This document shows, in pieces, positions 25,691-36,521 of a DNA stretch of 64,000 bases; position 1 is the stretch's first letter, and each line of letters opens with the position of its first letter. The notes beneath the pieces were generated by a model. The model did not search any database, had not been told where the DNA came from, and saw only the letters and a list, made by a program, of their open reading frames with translations. Source of the DNA: Pseudoscleropodium purum (taxonomy: Eukaryota; Streptophyta; Bryopsida; Hypnales; Brachytheciaceae). Both the position numbers and the translations under genes were made by a program. The DNA lies in contig OZ017803.1 of the NCBI GenBank assembly GCA_963969395.1, positions 12,152,001-12,216,000 on the forward strand. The letters run 5' to 3'.

Positions 25691-26663
25691 TCTTGGGACA
25701 GGGTTGACGAATCTCAACATCCGCCCCAAAATAGCGTCCGTTTTTTGGACGTCCGGACGCACGAACGCTAGCGGACGTAGCGTCCCAACCGCCGTCGGAA
25801 AGCAGACGGGCGGGGCGGACGGCGTGACCGCCCGAGGCGGACGCCCAGATCGTGCGGACCAGATCAGTCCGCGCGTCGATCGGACGGCCGTAATCGGGCG
25901 GACGGACAGGTGGACGGACGGACGGTGTTGCGGACGGCAACTCTTGGACGCAACAAAGATTAAATTTGAGGGGATACCTCAAACAGAGACAAGAATAAGC
26001 TAGAAGTGAGGGGATTCTTCACACATGATTCAAAACGTGCTTCAAGATGAGAAAACTAGAAGATGTATTGATAATATGAAATTAAAGAATGACTGGGTAC
26101 AACTGGTGTTGAAGAGAGTGAGGGACAATGGCCCTCGACTCTCTATTTATACTAGACTAAGGAACCTTCCGGAATAACGCCTTGGAAACCTTTGGGATTA
26201 TCCGTAGGTCTTTCCGGAAGCTTCCGGAAACTAGGAGGATCTAGTGGAACCTTCTAGAAGCTTGTAGAAGCTTCCGAAAACTAGTGGAACCAAATGGAAC
26301 CTTCCGGAAGCTTGTGGAAGCTTCCAAAAACAAGTAGAACTAAGTAGAACCTTCCGGAAGCTTATGGAAGCTTCCGGAAACAAATAGAAACTAATGAAGA
26401 CTATTGGAATCTATTAGAATCATTCGAAACAACTTGTACACTAGGCCACCGCTTTTGAGAAGGTTCTTAAGAGGCATCCTTGTTGCAAAGGCGGTGGAGA
26501 CTCTATTAGGGACGAAACTACTGGATAAGGCCCGGTATGGCACGTTCGTGACAGACGGACGGGCGGACAGGCGGATAGGCAGACGTTGCGTCCGTCGGGA
26601 CCGCGAATGTCAGCAGACGTTGCAGACACAGCGTCCGGACGTCGTGTCAACCCTGTCTTGGGG
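25691..26663. mobile_element. hAT-type MITE split by a solo LTR (957 bp in total)
   Basis: The termini CAGGGTTGACGAATC (from 25699) and GTGTCAACCCTG (to 26655) are inverted. The flanking 8-mers are TCTTGGGA and TCTTGGGG. The GC-rich, CGGACG-repetitive ends match the elements at 47936 and 48979. The central, compositionally different 628 bp (25926-26553) is a separate later insertion. Without it the element is about 324 bp plus a 5-bp duplication, close in size to its relatives. Confidence 0.85.
25921..26558 (-). mobile_element. Solo LTR with heat-shock-element-like arrays
   Basis: The segment 25926-26553 has LTR-like ends (minus strand TGTCACG...CGCAACA) and 5-bp GACGG on both sides. GACGG is common in the host MITE, so the duplication alone is weak evidence. 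On the minus strand the order is LTR-like: an array of alternating TTC/GAA pentamers (about 26390-26165), then TATAAATAG (about 26147), then a leader. 26212-26229 is a perfect TTCnnGAAnnTTCnnGAA. Three further arrays of six to eight near-perfect pentamers lie at about 26247-26280, 26298-26327 and 26347-26380. No internal region or second LTR was seen, so it is interpreted as a recombined solo LTR. Confidence 0.7.
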
Positions 26664-28115
26664 TCAATGAAAGGTACCTATACTTTAGTCTTGATGAATT
26701 GATAATCGAGCTTGTTAAGATTTTGGAAGAAAATATTTGGTTGATAGAGATTATTTATGTAAAGAATAAACTCAGTTATACCAAATTGTTGATTAGTTGA
26801 TCATTATCTTCTTGTGGGACCTCCTAGGGTCCAATTCTTTTATCTTTGATTATATAGTCGTTTGGTTAATCACTTCTTTCTTGTTGCTTAGGACCTCTCG
26901 GTGTCGAGAGGAGAATCAAGTACTTGCCATCTTAATAAGCTACTTATTAGACTTTGCAAAATTTTAAGAAAAAAAATTGGTTATTAATTAGGAGTTGTTT
27001 GAAATCAAATGAGGTTGTTAGGTACCTCTCGATACCAAGAGGAGATTCTAGTTGTGAGAAATTAAAAAAAACTTTTTTTTTTCTTTCCTTGTCTATAAAG
27101 GGCTTTTTTTGGTGTTGAGAAGTACCCCAAAACAAGAGGGAAGTGATTATAAAAATCAAAATCTCCATGCAACAACCTAAATTGATTGCAAACAAATTCT
27201 AATTAATTACCAATTTTTTTCTTAAAATCTTGCAAAGTTTAGTAAGTATCACATCAAAGTTGTTCAAAAAACCACAATAACAAGTCCATGGTATTAGATC
27301 CATGTTAATAGGTACTAAAATTTACCAAAAATAATAAATTTTGACCAAATTTTTTAGATGGAATCTCTTTAAAGTTATATGCTCATAGACTCACGAGCTC
27401 ATACACTCACAAAATAGCAATTCTGTAAAACTTCTATCTAAATTCTAATTTTGGCCCTAAATGGATAGAAACTTTACTAGTTCACCTAATTTTGTTGTAA
27501 ACTTCATTCTTCATCATCTTATGGAGTTTGAGATGGTTTCCTATTTATAAACTAATTTTGGACTCTCTAATCTTTTTTTGTAATATTCTAAATTTGAATT
27601 ACTACTTGGTTATTTTCAAAAGATTCTACTTTAACATCTACCTCTTTTTCTATCTATTTAAGATTTTTCAATTTTTAGAATCTATTTCTTACAAAGCTTG
27701 AGTTCAAAAATACTAAGATAATTGAATATTAAAATTTCCTAATGAAAATAATGGATGAATGAAGTTTGATTGCTATTTAGTACTTCAAACGTCATCTACT
27801 AATTACTTTTAACTAACAATTTAAAATTCTTCTAATTTTACTTCTATATTCAAGATTTTTACTATTCTTTCATTTTCCATTCTTGTAACTTTTGAATGAT
27901 TTTCACTAATCTTCATCTAATTCTATTTCTAAACTTTATCCACTCATATCTGAGTCATTTTAAGTTTATTTTTAAGTGTCTTGCATTTTTCAAGACCTCT
28001 GAACCACTTCTACAATCTCAAGGGGGAAGTAGGTTATAAAAAAACTATGTGAAAACAAATGATAAGGTGCCTAAAAAACATTTGAGATAAAAATTATAAT
28101 TTGTCTTTTTATACT

Positions 28116-29777
28116 ATAGGGTACAAAAATGTTGTAGAATGCCTATTCGGTTTTCAAATGTTGAATTTTTGAAGTATTTTTGAACCCATTTGGAATGCAT
28201 TTTGTGTGTTTGTGTGCAGTTTGGTCTTATTTGGTGGTATGTTTTTCTAATTGGGATGTCTGTTGGTGTAAGGTTAAGTCGAAGTTGGTGTAAATGAAGG
28301 TGTTGGTTTTTTATTTCCAACTTGGCAGTAAGTGGGGAGTTGGTAATGTAGAATTCCAATTAGGATGGTCAGTTGTCCAATTAGGCTGTGGTTAAACAGG
28401 TTGGGTCGGTTATTTTCTAATGGCGGGTTGTGCAGTTCCAAAATTGGATTGCAGGCAATTAGGTTGTCTCTCCAAATGGGTAACCGTCTGATTTGGAATT
28501 TCCTATTTGGTTTGAATTTTGTATTTAGTTTTACTTACCGTCTGTTGAGTGAAGCCTAGTCGTGTCCCAGTCCAAGTTGGCTATGTGTTTTTTTTTTATG
28601 TGTGTGATTTTGTGTGAATGTTTGATTGTTTGTTTGAGTCCTAATTGGAAGCTGAGTTTGTCAGAGTAAATGGCGATGAGTCAGTCCTAGTCGGAAAGAA
28701 GTGCAGTATGTGCATTGTGCAGGGAGAATCCGATTCGGATGTGGAGAATATTTCCAAGTGGGAGAATCAAGCTGGAGTGCAGAATATTTGGTCAATGTAT
28801 GAGTGTGGCAGCAGTTTCAACTAGATTTAATATTTCCTAGTTGGAGAAAGTGAACTTGCAAGAGTTAAGAGAAGACAAATTGGAGTGATTCAGTAAGAAT
28901 CAAAGTAGTCCTAATTGGAAATTAGGATGTTCATGGTGATGAAGAAGTCCTTGTTGAAGATTAGAAGAATGGACTTGTAAAATTAGATCAATTTAGAAAG
29001 TTGGGGTATGGCTAGTTAAGCTGTGAGCTTATTGTTGTGATAACGGTGATTTTGTTACCAATTCGGAGTAGTAAAATTGCTAATTCAAAGCTATAACATG
29101 TGAAATTAAATTGTGTGAGCAATTAGAAGTTTATGAAGTCAATTTGGAAATGTTTATGCATGTAAGACAATGATGCATGATTGTTTGAGAATGTCTTCTT
29201 AATCGGAGTTTAGGAGTGCATCAGTGAGGTTTTATTGCTATCCAAATGGGAAGTTTGATCTGTGTGTCGTTGTAGTTTTGTCCAAGTTGGACTGTGAGGA
29301 TAATTGTGAATGGTTTAAATGTCCTAATTGGTGGAGCATAATGTTTATCAGTGAAGAATTACAAGTTGGTTAATTCCAATTAGGAGAGTCTGAGTATGAA
29401 GAACTGATGATGTTGAGCCCAAGTTGGAAGGTAAAGGACTGAGTGGTTCCTGTGGAGTCCGATTTAGAAGACTGCAAGCTAAAGATTAAAGATCATTCAA
29501 TTTGGGAAATTACTAAACTCTTGTGGCTATTAAAAGGGGAGTGAAAATTGTGTAATTAGTTTATCATGTGAGGATTAATACAAATTGTATGTGATAAATG
29601 AATATTTTTTCTATGCTTAGATTGCAATGACCTATGAATTCATCATATTAGAGACATTCCTATGTGTAAAGCCTCCCTAGGAACAAACTTAACTATAATT
29701 TGGATAAATCCCAATTGGATACCAAAACAATCTACAAATGCCATGCCATGTCTTCAAACTACAATAGGGTACAAAAA
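28116..29777. repeat. CCNANTNGG palindrome tract bounded by 14-bp direct repeats
   Basis: The 14-mer ATAGGGTACAAAAA occurs at 28116-28129 and 29764-29777. Between them the sequence starts TGTTGTAG and ends AACTACA. The interior holds 20 exact matches to CCNANTNGG between 28142 and 29427. CTATTAAAAGGGG (about 29527) could be a TATA-like box. It may be a solo LTR or a retroposed insertion. The long direct repeat does not suit an LTR element, and no poly(A) tail was seen. No gene is supported. Confidence 0.5.
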
Positions 29778-31139
29778 AATAGGTTCGATTAGAAAAAAAT
29801 TGGACATAAGGTATCCCCTTTTTATTCTTTTTTTTTTGCCAAAAGTATTAAATGTTGCTGCCTTGTGAATAGCATATTCAAAGTGTTTAATAATTTTATA
29901 GACTTTACTAATTTCTACAGTAGACATTGGCTGGCTTTAGGTGGCTATCATTTAATTTTGATAATTGGCAGTTCCTATTCTGGGCCCTCTATTTGTTATT
30001 TTAGCGGTTCAAGGTTCAGGGTCTACTTTGAGGATCCCCTAGTCTATCTTTTCCACTATCTTTGGTTTAGAGCTGCTACTTGAGGAATCTAGTTTAGATT
30101 ACAAATTCCATTTATTAATTTCAATTGGAAAGGTGTTGATTTCAATGGGGTTGGAAAAAAAAATGGTGGAAAAAAAACTATAATGGAATTTTTTTATAGT
30201 AAGATAGTATATGATATATTTATGGCATTTGAAAATTAAAATTAATGTATGCCTCCTTTTTAATGATCCAAATTAGGAAATTATATAATCATAGAGTGTC
30301 AAAAAAATAGTAGACAAAAAATAATATCCTCCTATAAATTAGTGGGTATTTGCATGTATATCTTAATTTTTTTCACAGACTACACTTCCGAGCTACAAGT
30401 TTCTAAAGCTAAACTTAAAATAAACTCTAGTTCTAATGGTTTGAATCTAACTTGTATTTCACCTACATTTTAAAGTTTTTAATCAAAAGATTACAAAGAA
30501 AGATAGAGGATTTAAATTTAACAAATGCTACTTTCTTGTCCTTCATCCAAAGTCAATAATTGTCTAACAAGAGGTCTTCTTATATTTCTCCTAAGCCACA
30601 ATTATTTAATTCTATGCCTTCTAACTTCCATCTTCACTTTTCTTACTACCTCATTTTAGAATTTTTGTTTATGATTTCTCCTTTTAAGAACTTAGCGATT
30701 TGTTTATGATGCTAGTATGTGAGAGTTTAAGGCAAGAGAGTGTGGTTAGGCCTCTAATCCTAATGTAATTTATATATATAATTATGAATTTTTAGGAATG
30801 AACTATTTTAAAGTTGCTTTGCAGCTACTACATATATGAAAAGAGCTTGCACCATCTTACATCCTCTTTAATCTAGACCATTAGATTGAACCTATGCTTC
30901 CCTCAAACATGACTATTGTTGTACTATAAATGCAAGCATTATATAAAAATATGTATAATTACATTATTTAAATGGATGTTGATATATATAATATCATGAT
31001 GACATCATTTGAAGATGACATCATTTGAAGTAGCTTCAAAGTGACACCTTCTCACTGTCGCAATAGACAATTTTAAAAATGATTCATTTAAGAGCTTCAT
31101 TGTATTTGATAATTTTTTTTAATTTTTTTTTCAATTAGA
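29778..31139. other. AT-rich interval, no supported gene
   Basis: Only short, unrelated ORFs (29662-30083) without motifs were found. The right part (from about 30950) grades into the repeat that hosts the gypsy element. Confidence 0.4.
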
Positions 31140-31372
31140 TTATATTATGTCAAATTGGAGGGGGTATTTTGAGTCTCAAGATGAGGAATCTCAACTAGAG
31201 CATGAATTAAAATTTTCTCAATGCAACTACCGAATCAACTTCATCTGCCATTGGGTCTTTTATTGTTACATGAGTGATTATAAGATGAAGCTAAGGCTTC
31301 TCAACCACCAAAATAACCTCATGTGTAGAATAGATGACATATGAATCTTTAGTGTGACGCTCAGGCTTTGGT
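31140..31372 (+). pseudogene. 5' part of a gypsy accessory-ORF relic, split by the gypsy insertion
   Basis: The translation begins near SQDEESQLEHEL and aligns with the acidic start of the accessory ORF region at about 45575. The continuation lies at 48872-49365, on the far side of the 17.5-kb gypsy. The two halves abut at the 5-bp TTGGT duplication. Multiple stops make it non-functional. It represents an older related element that was the target of the gypsy insertion. Confidence 0.6.
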
Positions 31373-31679
31373 TGTCATGAACATATACCTTAGAACTTTC
31401 TATATATAAGTAAAAAACCTTTCAAGAGGCCTCTCAAGTTTAGAAAGGAAATTGTAGGCAATAGGAAGTCTCTTGAAGAGCTTCCTAAATAGATAAAGCC
31501 TCTTGAGAAGCTTTCTAGATAGTAGTATATAAGGAAGTTGAGGCTAAGGTGATCCTTAGTCTCGACAATAAATCTCTTGCATTCCTTACTCTAGCTATAT
31601 TCTTATACTCCTTATAATGTAAGATCTCTTCTTGTCTTGAAAAACTCCTAGTTATCTTGTGTTTATGGTATTCATAACA
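31373..31679 (+). repeat. Gypsy 5' LTR (307 bp)
   Basis: It pairs with the LTR at 48527-48866. It contains a plausible TATA region at about 31530 (AGTATATAAGGAAG), followed by a leader rich in CTC. It is shorter than its partner mainly because about 33 bp around 48650 are absent here. Confidence 0.9.
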
Positions 31680-32229
31680 ATTTGTGGAGACTAAAATCAA
31701 ATTCTATTGTGCAAGATTTTTGCTCTTGATTTTTTGTCATATCATACGGATAGAGTATTATATTGATTTGAAACTTGTTAGATAGAGTCTTATTGAAGTT
31801 CTTTACCACTTCCTTTTTAGAAATCAAGATTTGGACTAATTCTCTAAAACTTATGAGTGTTTGAAGTCTAAAAGGTATTTGGAGAATTTTGTTTCTGGTC
31901 ATGTCTATATACTTCAAAGCAAACAAAGTTGGAAAAAGTTAATAATTGGATTTATTAATAAGATAATACTAGAGCTTAGTCTTTCTTGATTGAATGTGGA
32001 TTATCCCTCTTCATAAAAGTATATGAGCATTTAGAGGTTGTAAATTATCCTCTTCTAAACTAGTATTATCTTTTGCATTAAGATTTTTTCTTGATTGAGT
32101 GTGGATTATCCCTCTTTTTGGAAATAAATACTTTAATCATTTAGAGATTGTGGATTACACATCTCTAAATTGGTTTTTATTTCTAATAGAATTTTTTATT
32201 TTTTGGGTAATATTATTGAGTGAATTAGG

Positions 32230-33200
32230 ATGATAAGGGGTGAAGACACTAGTATGGTTGATTTAGCTAAATCAAAATTAGACGTGGTTTTGAAGGCCAT
32301 TGAAGCTCTATCAATGAGGATAAATTGTATTGAAGATTTTGTCACAAAGCTCAACACTGATCAAAGATCAGTTGGGATGTTTCAAGTTATTCCACACACT
32401 TCAACTCATATAGACAATTCTGCTATTCAGAATTCCAATCCAAGTATCCCAACTTTCAAGGAGTCGAAAGTTAACCCTTCTTGAGAAGTTTGATGGTTCA
32501 CAATCAAACTTTAGAGGATTTGTGAATCAAGTCTAGTTCATCACTTTTCTTCAATCTTAGAATATCCAACAGATGAGTCACGAGTAGGCTTGGTTGGCAC
32601 TTTACTTATTAAACAAGCACTATCTTGAATTGCTCCTTTATTTGAGAATAGATCTCCGATCTTAAATAACTTCAACACGTTTCTAGTAACTTTTGTAAAA
32701 GCTTTTGGAGAACATGATAAGATTCAATGGGCAACAACCAAGATTTGTTCTTTATGACAAGGATCTTGTTTTGCTTTAGTATATGGATTAGACTTCAGAC
32801 AACTAGCTTATAACATCAATTGGAACAAAGAAGCATTTACAAGTCAATTTTAATGGGAACTATGAGATGATGTTAAAGTCTTATTACTATCATTGCCTAA
32901 TCTACAAACACTCGATGAGGGAATAAGTCAAGCTGTGAAGTGCAACAATTGATTGTTTCAATGACATCAAGATCAACATTCTTTCACTTCATTAAAGCCA
33001 TACTTTTCTCCAATGAGTACATTAGGCCATCAACAAATATTTCAAGCTTGCATTCAAGACTAGAAAATATACAAATTGATGGTGTATGATTCAAACCACT
33101 CACTACACAAAAAAAGAAGCGTCACTTTGATGAAGATTTGTGTCTCTATTGTAGCAAACCCGACCATAAGGCTCTCAATTGTCAAAAGAAACAAAAGTGG
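32230..33200 (+). pseudogene. Gypsy Gag relic with CCHC zinc knuckle
   Basis: An 84-codon opening at 32230-32484 gives a Gag-like helical N-terminus (KSKLDVVLKAIEALSMRIN). The remaining Gag is interrupted by stops. A zinc knuckle C-x2-C-x4-H-x4-C is read at about 33141-33182 (CLYCSKPDHKALNC), the nucleic-acid-binding motif at the end of Gag. In life the product would package element RNA. In this state it cannot be made. Confidence 0.75.
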
Positions 33201-33461
33201 CGTTCTTTGAAGACAAGAAGTGCAATTATATCAAAAAACGAGGATGCCCAATCACAATAGGGACTATGAGGCTAGAGCCTTCTATACTAGAAACCAATTT
33301 AGATCCTTATCTTTTTGCTCAACGTTCTCACTGTTTTATTATATCTTTAGTTTTTGGCCCTTAAAAACTTCAAATGTCTATCTTGTTAGGTTTTGGAGCT
33401 TCAGCCTGTTTTTTAGATGAAGAATTTACAAGACTTCATAAGATCCTTCTAATCAAGAAGC

Positions 33462-35756
33462 CAACACTACAAGAAAAACGTGTCCTATGCGATCGACTGA
33501 AGTATGATTGGGTGTCCTAAACGATTGAAAAACGATTGCAACTCTATAATTGCACCGGCAGTCCAAGGTGATAAAGGCAATAGTCGTTGTGCAGTCATTT
33601 CTCAGTGGCATGGATGAGAGGTAAGGTTGGGAGATGGCCGGGAGAATTCATCTGATAGTTTTTAGTTACTACAGAATTGGATGTAGTGACGTGGACACGA
33701 TGACCTATCCATGCAACTGGGCGCAGTCATTCTGAGTTGGGTCGTAACTGGGTCTCTACTATGTGTGTTCTAATAAATGACTAGAATATTACTAGACGTA
33801 TATTTTCAATTCCCTTTGTAAAGAAGTTTAACAAGGAATTGTCTACATTATATTTTTTTCCCTTTTTTCGTTTAATTTCATATTTTTGGAATAGTCTTTC
33901 ATCTTCTCTGAATTGAATAAATGATGGAGGACTATAGGAAAAAAAAATAGAAATTCAAAGAAAAGTTTGGGCGGTTGTAAATGTACTTGAAATTTATTTT
34001 AATTTTGGATGAACATTTAAAAAAAAGAAAATACTAAAATCATTATGGGATACATGAGCATGTAAAGGGAAGAAAGAAGGGGAACTAAGTGAAAGCCATT
34101 AGCATGGTTTTTGTTTTTATTGCATATTTTTTTCATGCATCTTTCATATTTATCAGCGTGCATACATTAAATTTGTAGGATTAATTTTTTTTAAATCAAC
34201 TAATGCTATGAAAGCTATATTTGCCCTATTTACCTTTTTATTTCAGGTTCATTTCATGTATACTTCTTTGATATTTTCGGATAGAATTATTATTGGATGC
34301 GTAATGAAAAAACATGAAAAAAAGTCAAAGTCTTTTTCACTTTTTTCCTTTAAATTTCATATTTTTTTTCATACTTCTTGGATATTTTTTTGACTGAATA
34401 CATGATAAAGGAGTAATGCAAAAAAATGGAAACTAAGACAAAGGCTTTTTCACTTTTTTCCTTTAAATTTCATATTTTTTTATTCTTCTTAGATATTTTT
34501 TGGACTGAATATATGATGGAGGACTAATGAAAAAAATGGAAATTAAGACAAAGCTATTTGCACTTTTATAATTTAAATTATATTTTTTTTGTTGAATGTT
34601 TTTTAGAGGTAACTCAATTAAAGGAGTGACATGCACCTCTGAAGCCCTATGGTACACCGTCTTAGTCGTAGATTAGTTGTGCTTCAACTATGACATTACT
34701 CATAAATGACTGTAGAGCCCAACTGTGAACTACCATACTTAAGCAATCATTTTCAATCTATTGAGCAAATTTGTCTATAACTTTTGATTTGAGGCTCAAA
34801 ATGTAAAATAAATTTTTGGAGATGAAAGTGAAATTGATTTCCTAACTTTCATTAGTTCAAAGTTTTTTGAAGAAAATTAATCTACTATACCTCAATGAGG
34901 TCTGAAATATTATTTGTAACACAATTTCAGCATTTTACATATCCCACATCATTTGTCTTGCCTACTACTACTCCACTTCTATAAAATGCTTGTCATTTCA
35001 TCTCTATATACTTATCCACTCATGCAAGACATAAGCCAAATACGGTGTATATTGTATGATGTATTGTATTTCATATATTGTGTATGGTTTATTATATTTG
35101 GTATTTTGTGTATGGTGTATTGTATTTTGTATATAGTGTATTGCTATAAAACTTTGAATGTATTCATGTGTGTGCAGAATGACAGGTCCTTATCTATACT
35201 TCAGAATGACTACATGTCACTTAAAAATGATTGGAGAATCTTGAAAGCACATCCTACAAACAATAGTAAAATGACTAGACACGTGTCAAAGTGTCATTCG
35301 TACATTGAAGATAACTATAGAATGATTGGACACGTGTCGGCCTTGCATTGGTCAATTCAACTCCTTCACAACTACAAAATGACTGGACACATGTCGGTTT
35401 TGCATTGGTCAATCCAACTCCTTCACAACTACAGAATGACTAGACATGTGTCAGCCTTGCATTGGTCATCTAATTCCTTCACAACTACAGAATGACTCAC
35501 GCAAAAGTCCACGTCAGCAGTGGACAAACAAATTTTTCAAAAAATGGGCAACTGCCCAACCTTCTTAAAAAAAATTTCCCTAAACTTCATCCATCCCCAC
35601 AAACTGTTGGTGATATAAAATCCCCAGTCATTGTCCTAAACGACTTGTCCACTATAATTGGGGCTCTTGAAAAATGGACACAGTCATTCTTGTCCTAAAC
35701 AATTGAAAACGCAGTCATAAATGTAGTCATAAAACGCTGAAATTCTTGTAGTGCAA
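33462..35756. mobile_element. Non-autonomous CACTA element 1 (2289 bp)
   Basis: The element (33465-35753) starts CACTACAAGAAAA and ends TTCTTGTAGTG, the classic CACTA terminus. The 3-bp duplication CAA is present on each side (33462-33464 and 35754-35756). There is no transposase. The interior has diverged tandem copies of a segment of about 125 bp (about 33850, 34315 and 34440). Near the right end are 51-57-bp tandem units (35270-35490), some containing the palindrome GACACGTGTC, which could be subterminal transposase-binding repeats. A 180-codon ORF at 34953-35495 merely crosses these repeats. Confidence 0.92.
35270..35490. repeat. Subterminal 57-bp tandem repeats in CACTA 1
   Basis: Unit starts are at 35270, 35321, 35378 and 35435. 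Each contains AATGAxTxGACAYRTGTC, followed in the last three by GCATTGGTCA and CTTCACAACTAC. The array lies about 260-480 bp from the right terminus, where CACTA elements carry transposase-binding motifs. Confidence 0.8.
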
Positions 35757-36521
35757 ACCTTGTTCATTTAGAAGTCATAGATAGTTGACCTTTGTCTTCT
35801 AGAGATGTTACCCACGAAACTATTCCATTAGAAGTTGCATTTGATGGTCATAGGAATTTAGTTGTATTTAACATTATTAGAACACCTTCCAATACTATTA
35901 TTTTGGGCCTTTCTTGGCTTGAAAAATATAATCCGTTAATAGATTGGAAAATATGGAAATTATCATTTCCAATAGAAATACCTTTGGCAAAACATTCTAG
36001 AAAATTTCCAATTAGGAAATCCTTATTTATTTGAGCCAAAGCACTTCTGAGAGTTGCAAAAAACGGTACTTCTTTTGCAATTTATGCGACTCCAACATGC
36101 AAACAAAAGACTACTTTGACAAATGTTCCGAATCAATATAAAGAATTTCAAGACATATTTAAAAAGAAGAATGCTGATATCTTACCAAAGCATTGTCTGT
36201 AAGATTGTGCCATTGATCTTCAAAAGAGGCTCAATTACCATTTGGTCTAATCTACAATTTGTTGCAAAATGAATTTTTTGCATTGAAAGATTATATCAAA
36301 AAAAATCTTCTCAAGAACTTTTTTGACATTCCAAATTCCCAACAGGAGCACCAATACTCTTTGTTAAGAAAAAAGATGGATCCTTGCAAATGTGCATTGA
36401 TTATCGTAGATTAAACAAGTTAATAATAAAAAATTGCTACCCTTTACCATTGATATTGGGACTTCTTGATCAACTTGAACAAGCTAAGGTTTATATCAAG
36501 ATTGATCTTCATAGAGCGTAC

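Larger units (their letters stand above)
24960..27430. repeat. Fold-back element containing a satellite-like array
   Basis: About 24960-25205 and about 27270-27425 are diverged reverse complements; both contain words such as ATGAGCTYGTGAGT and CTATTA/CATGG runs. A second inner inverted pair lies at 26940-27060 and 27120-27245. Between the outer arms are tandem units starting near 25334, 25487, 25657, 26793 and 26977, each opening with a TTGATCATTA-like word. The hAT element at 25.7 kb interrupts the third unit. After it is subtracted, spacing is about 153, 170, 171 and 184 bp. Confidence 0.6.
33380..36034 (+). pseudogene. Gypsy aspartic protease relic, split by a CACTA element
   Basis: The left part (33380-33464) reads LLGFGASACFLDEEF, where a retropepsin would have Asp-Ser-Gly-Ala; the catalytic Asp and Ser are lost. 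The right part (35757-36034) includes the second conserved block IILGLSWLEKYNPLIDW. Removing 33465-35753 with one CAA duplication brings the two parts into one frame, apart from a single stop. This supports both the protease call and the insertion boundaries. Confidence 0.8.

Noticed and set aside
25668..26003. ORFs with RTD/GRTD-type repeats in the MITEs (also near 47.9 and 49.0 kb)
   Set aside because: They are translations of CGGACG repeat DNA within non-autonomous elements, open on both strands by composition.
35270..35490. Regularly spaced repeats considered as a CRISPR-like array
   Set aside because: Contiguous 57-bp tandem units without unique spacers, inside a plant CACTA element.
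34953..35495. 180-codon ORF in CACTA 1 as a transposase or host gene
   Set aside because: Its second half is a translation of 57-bp tandem repeats and the first half is low-complexity; no transposase motif is present.
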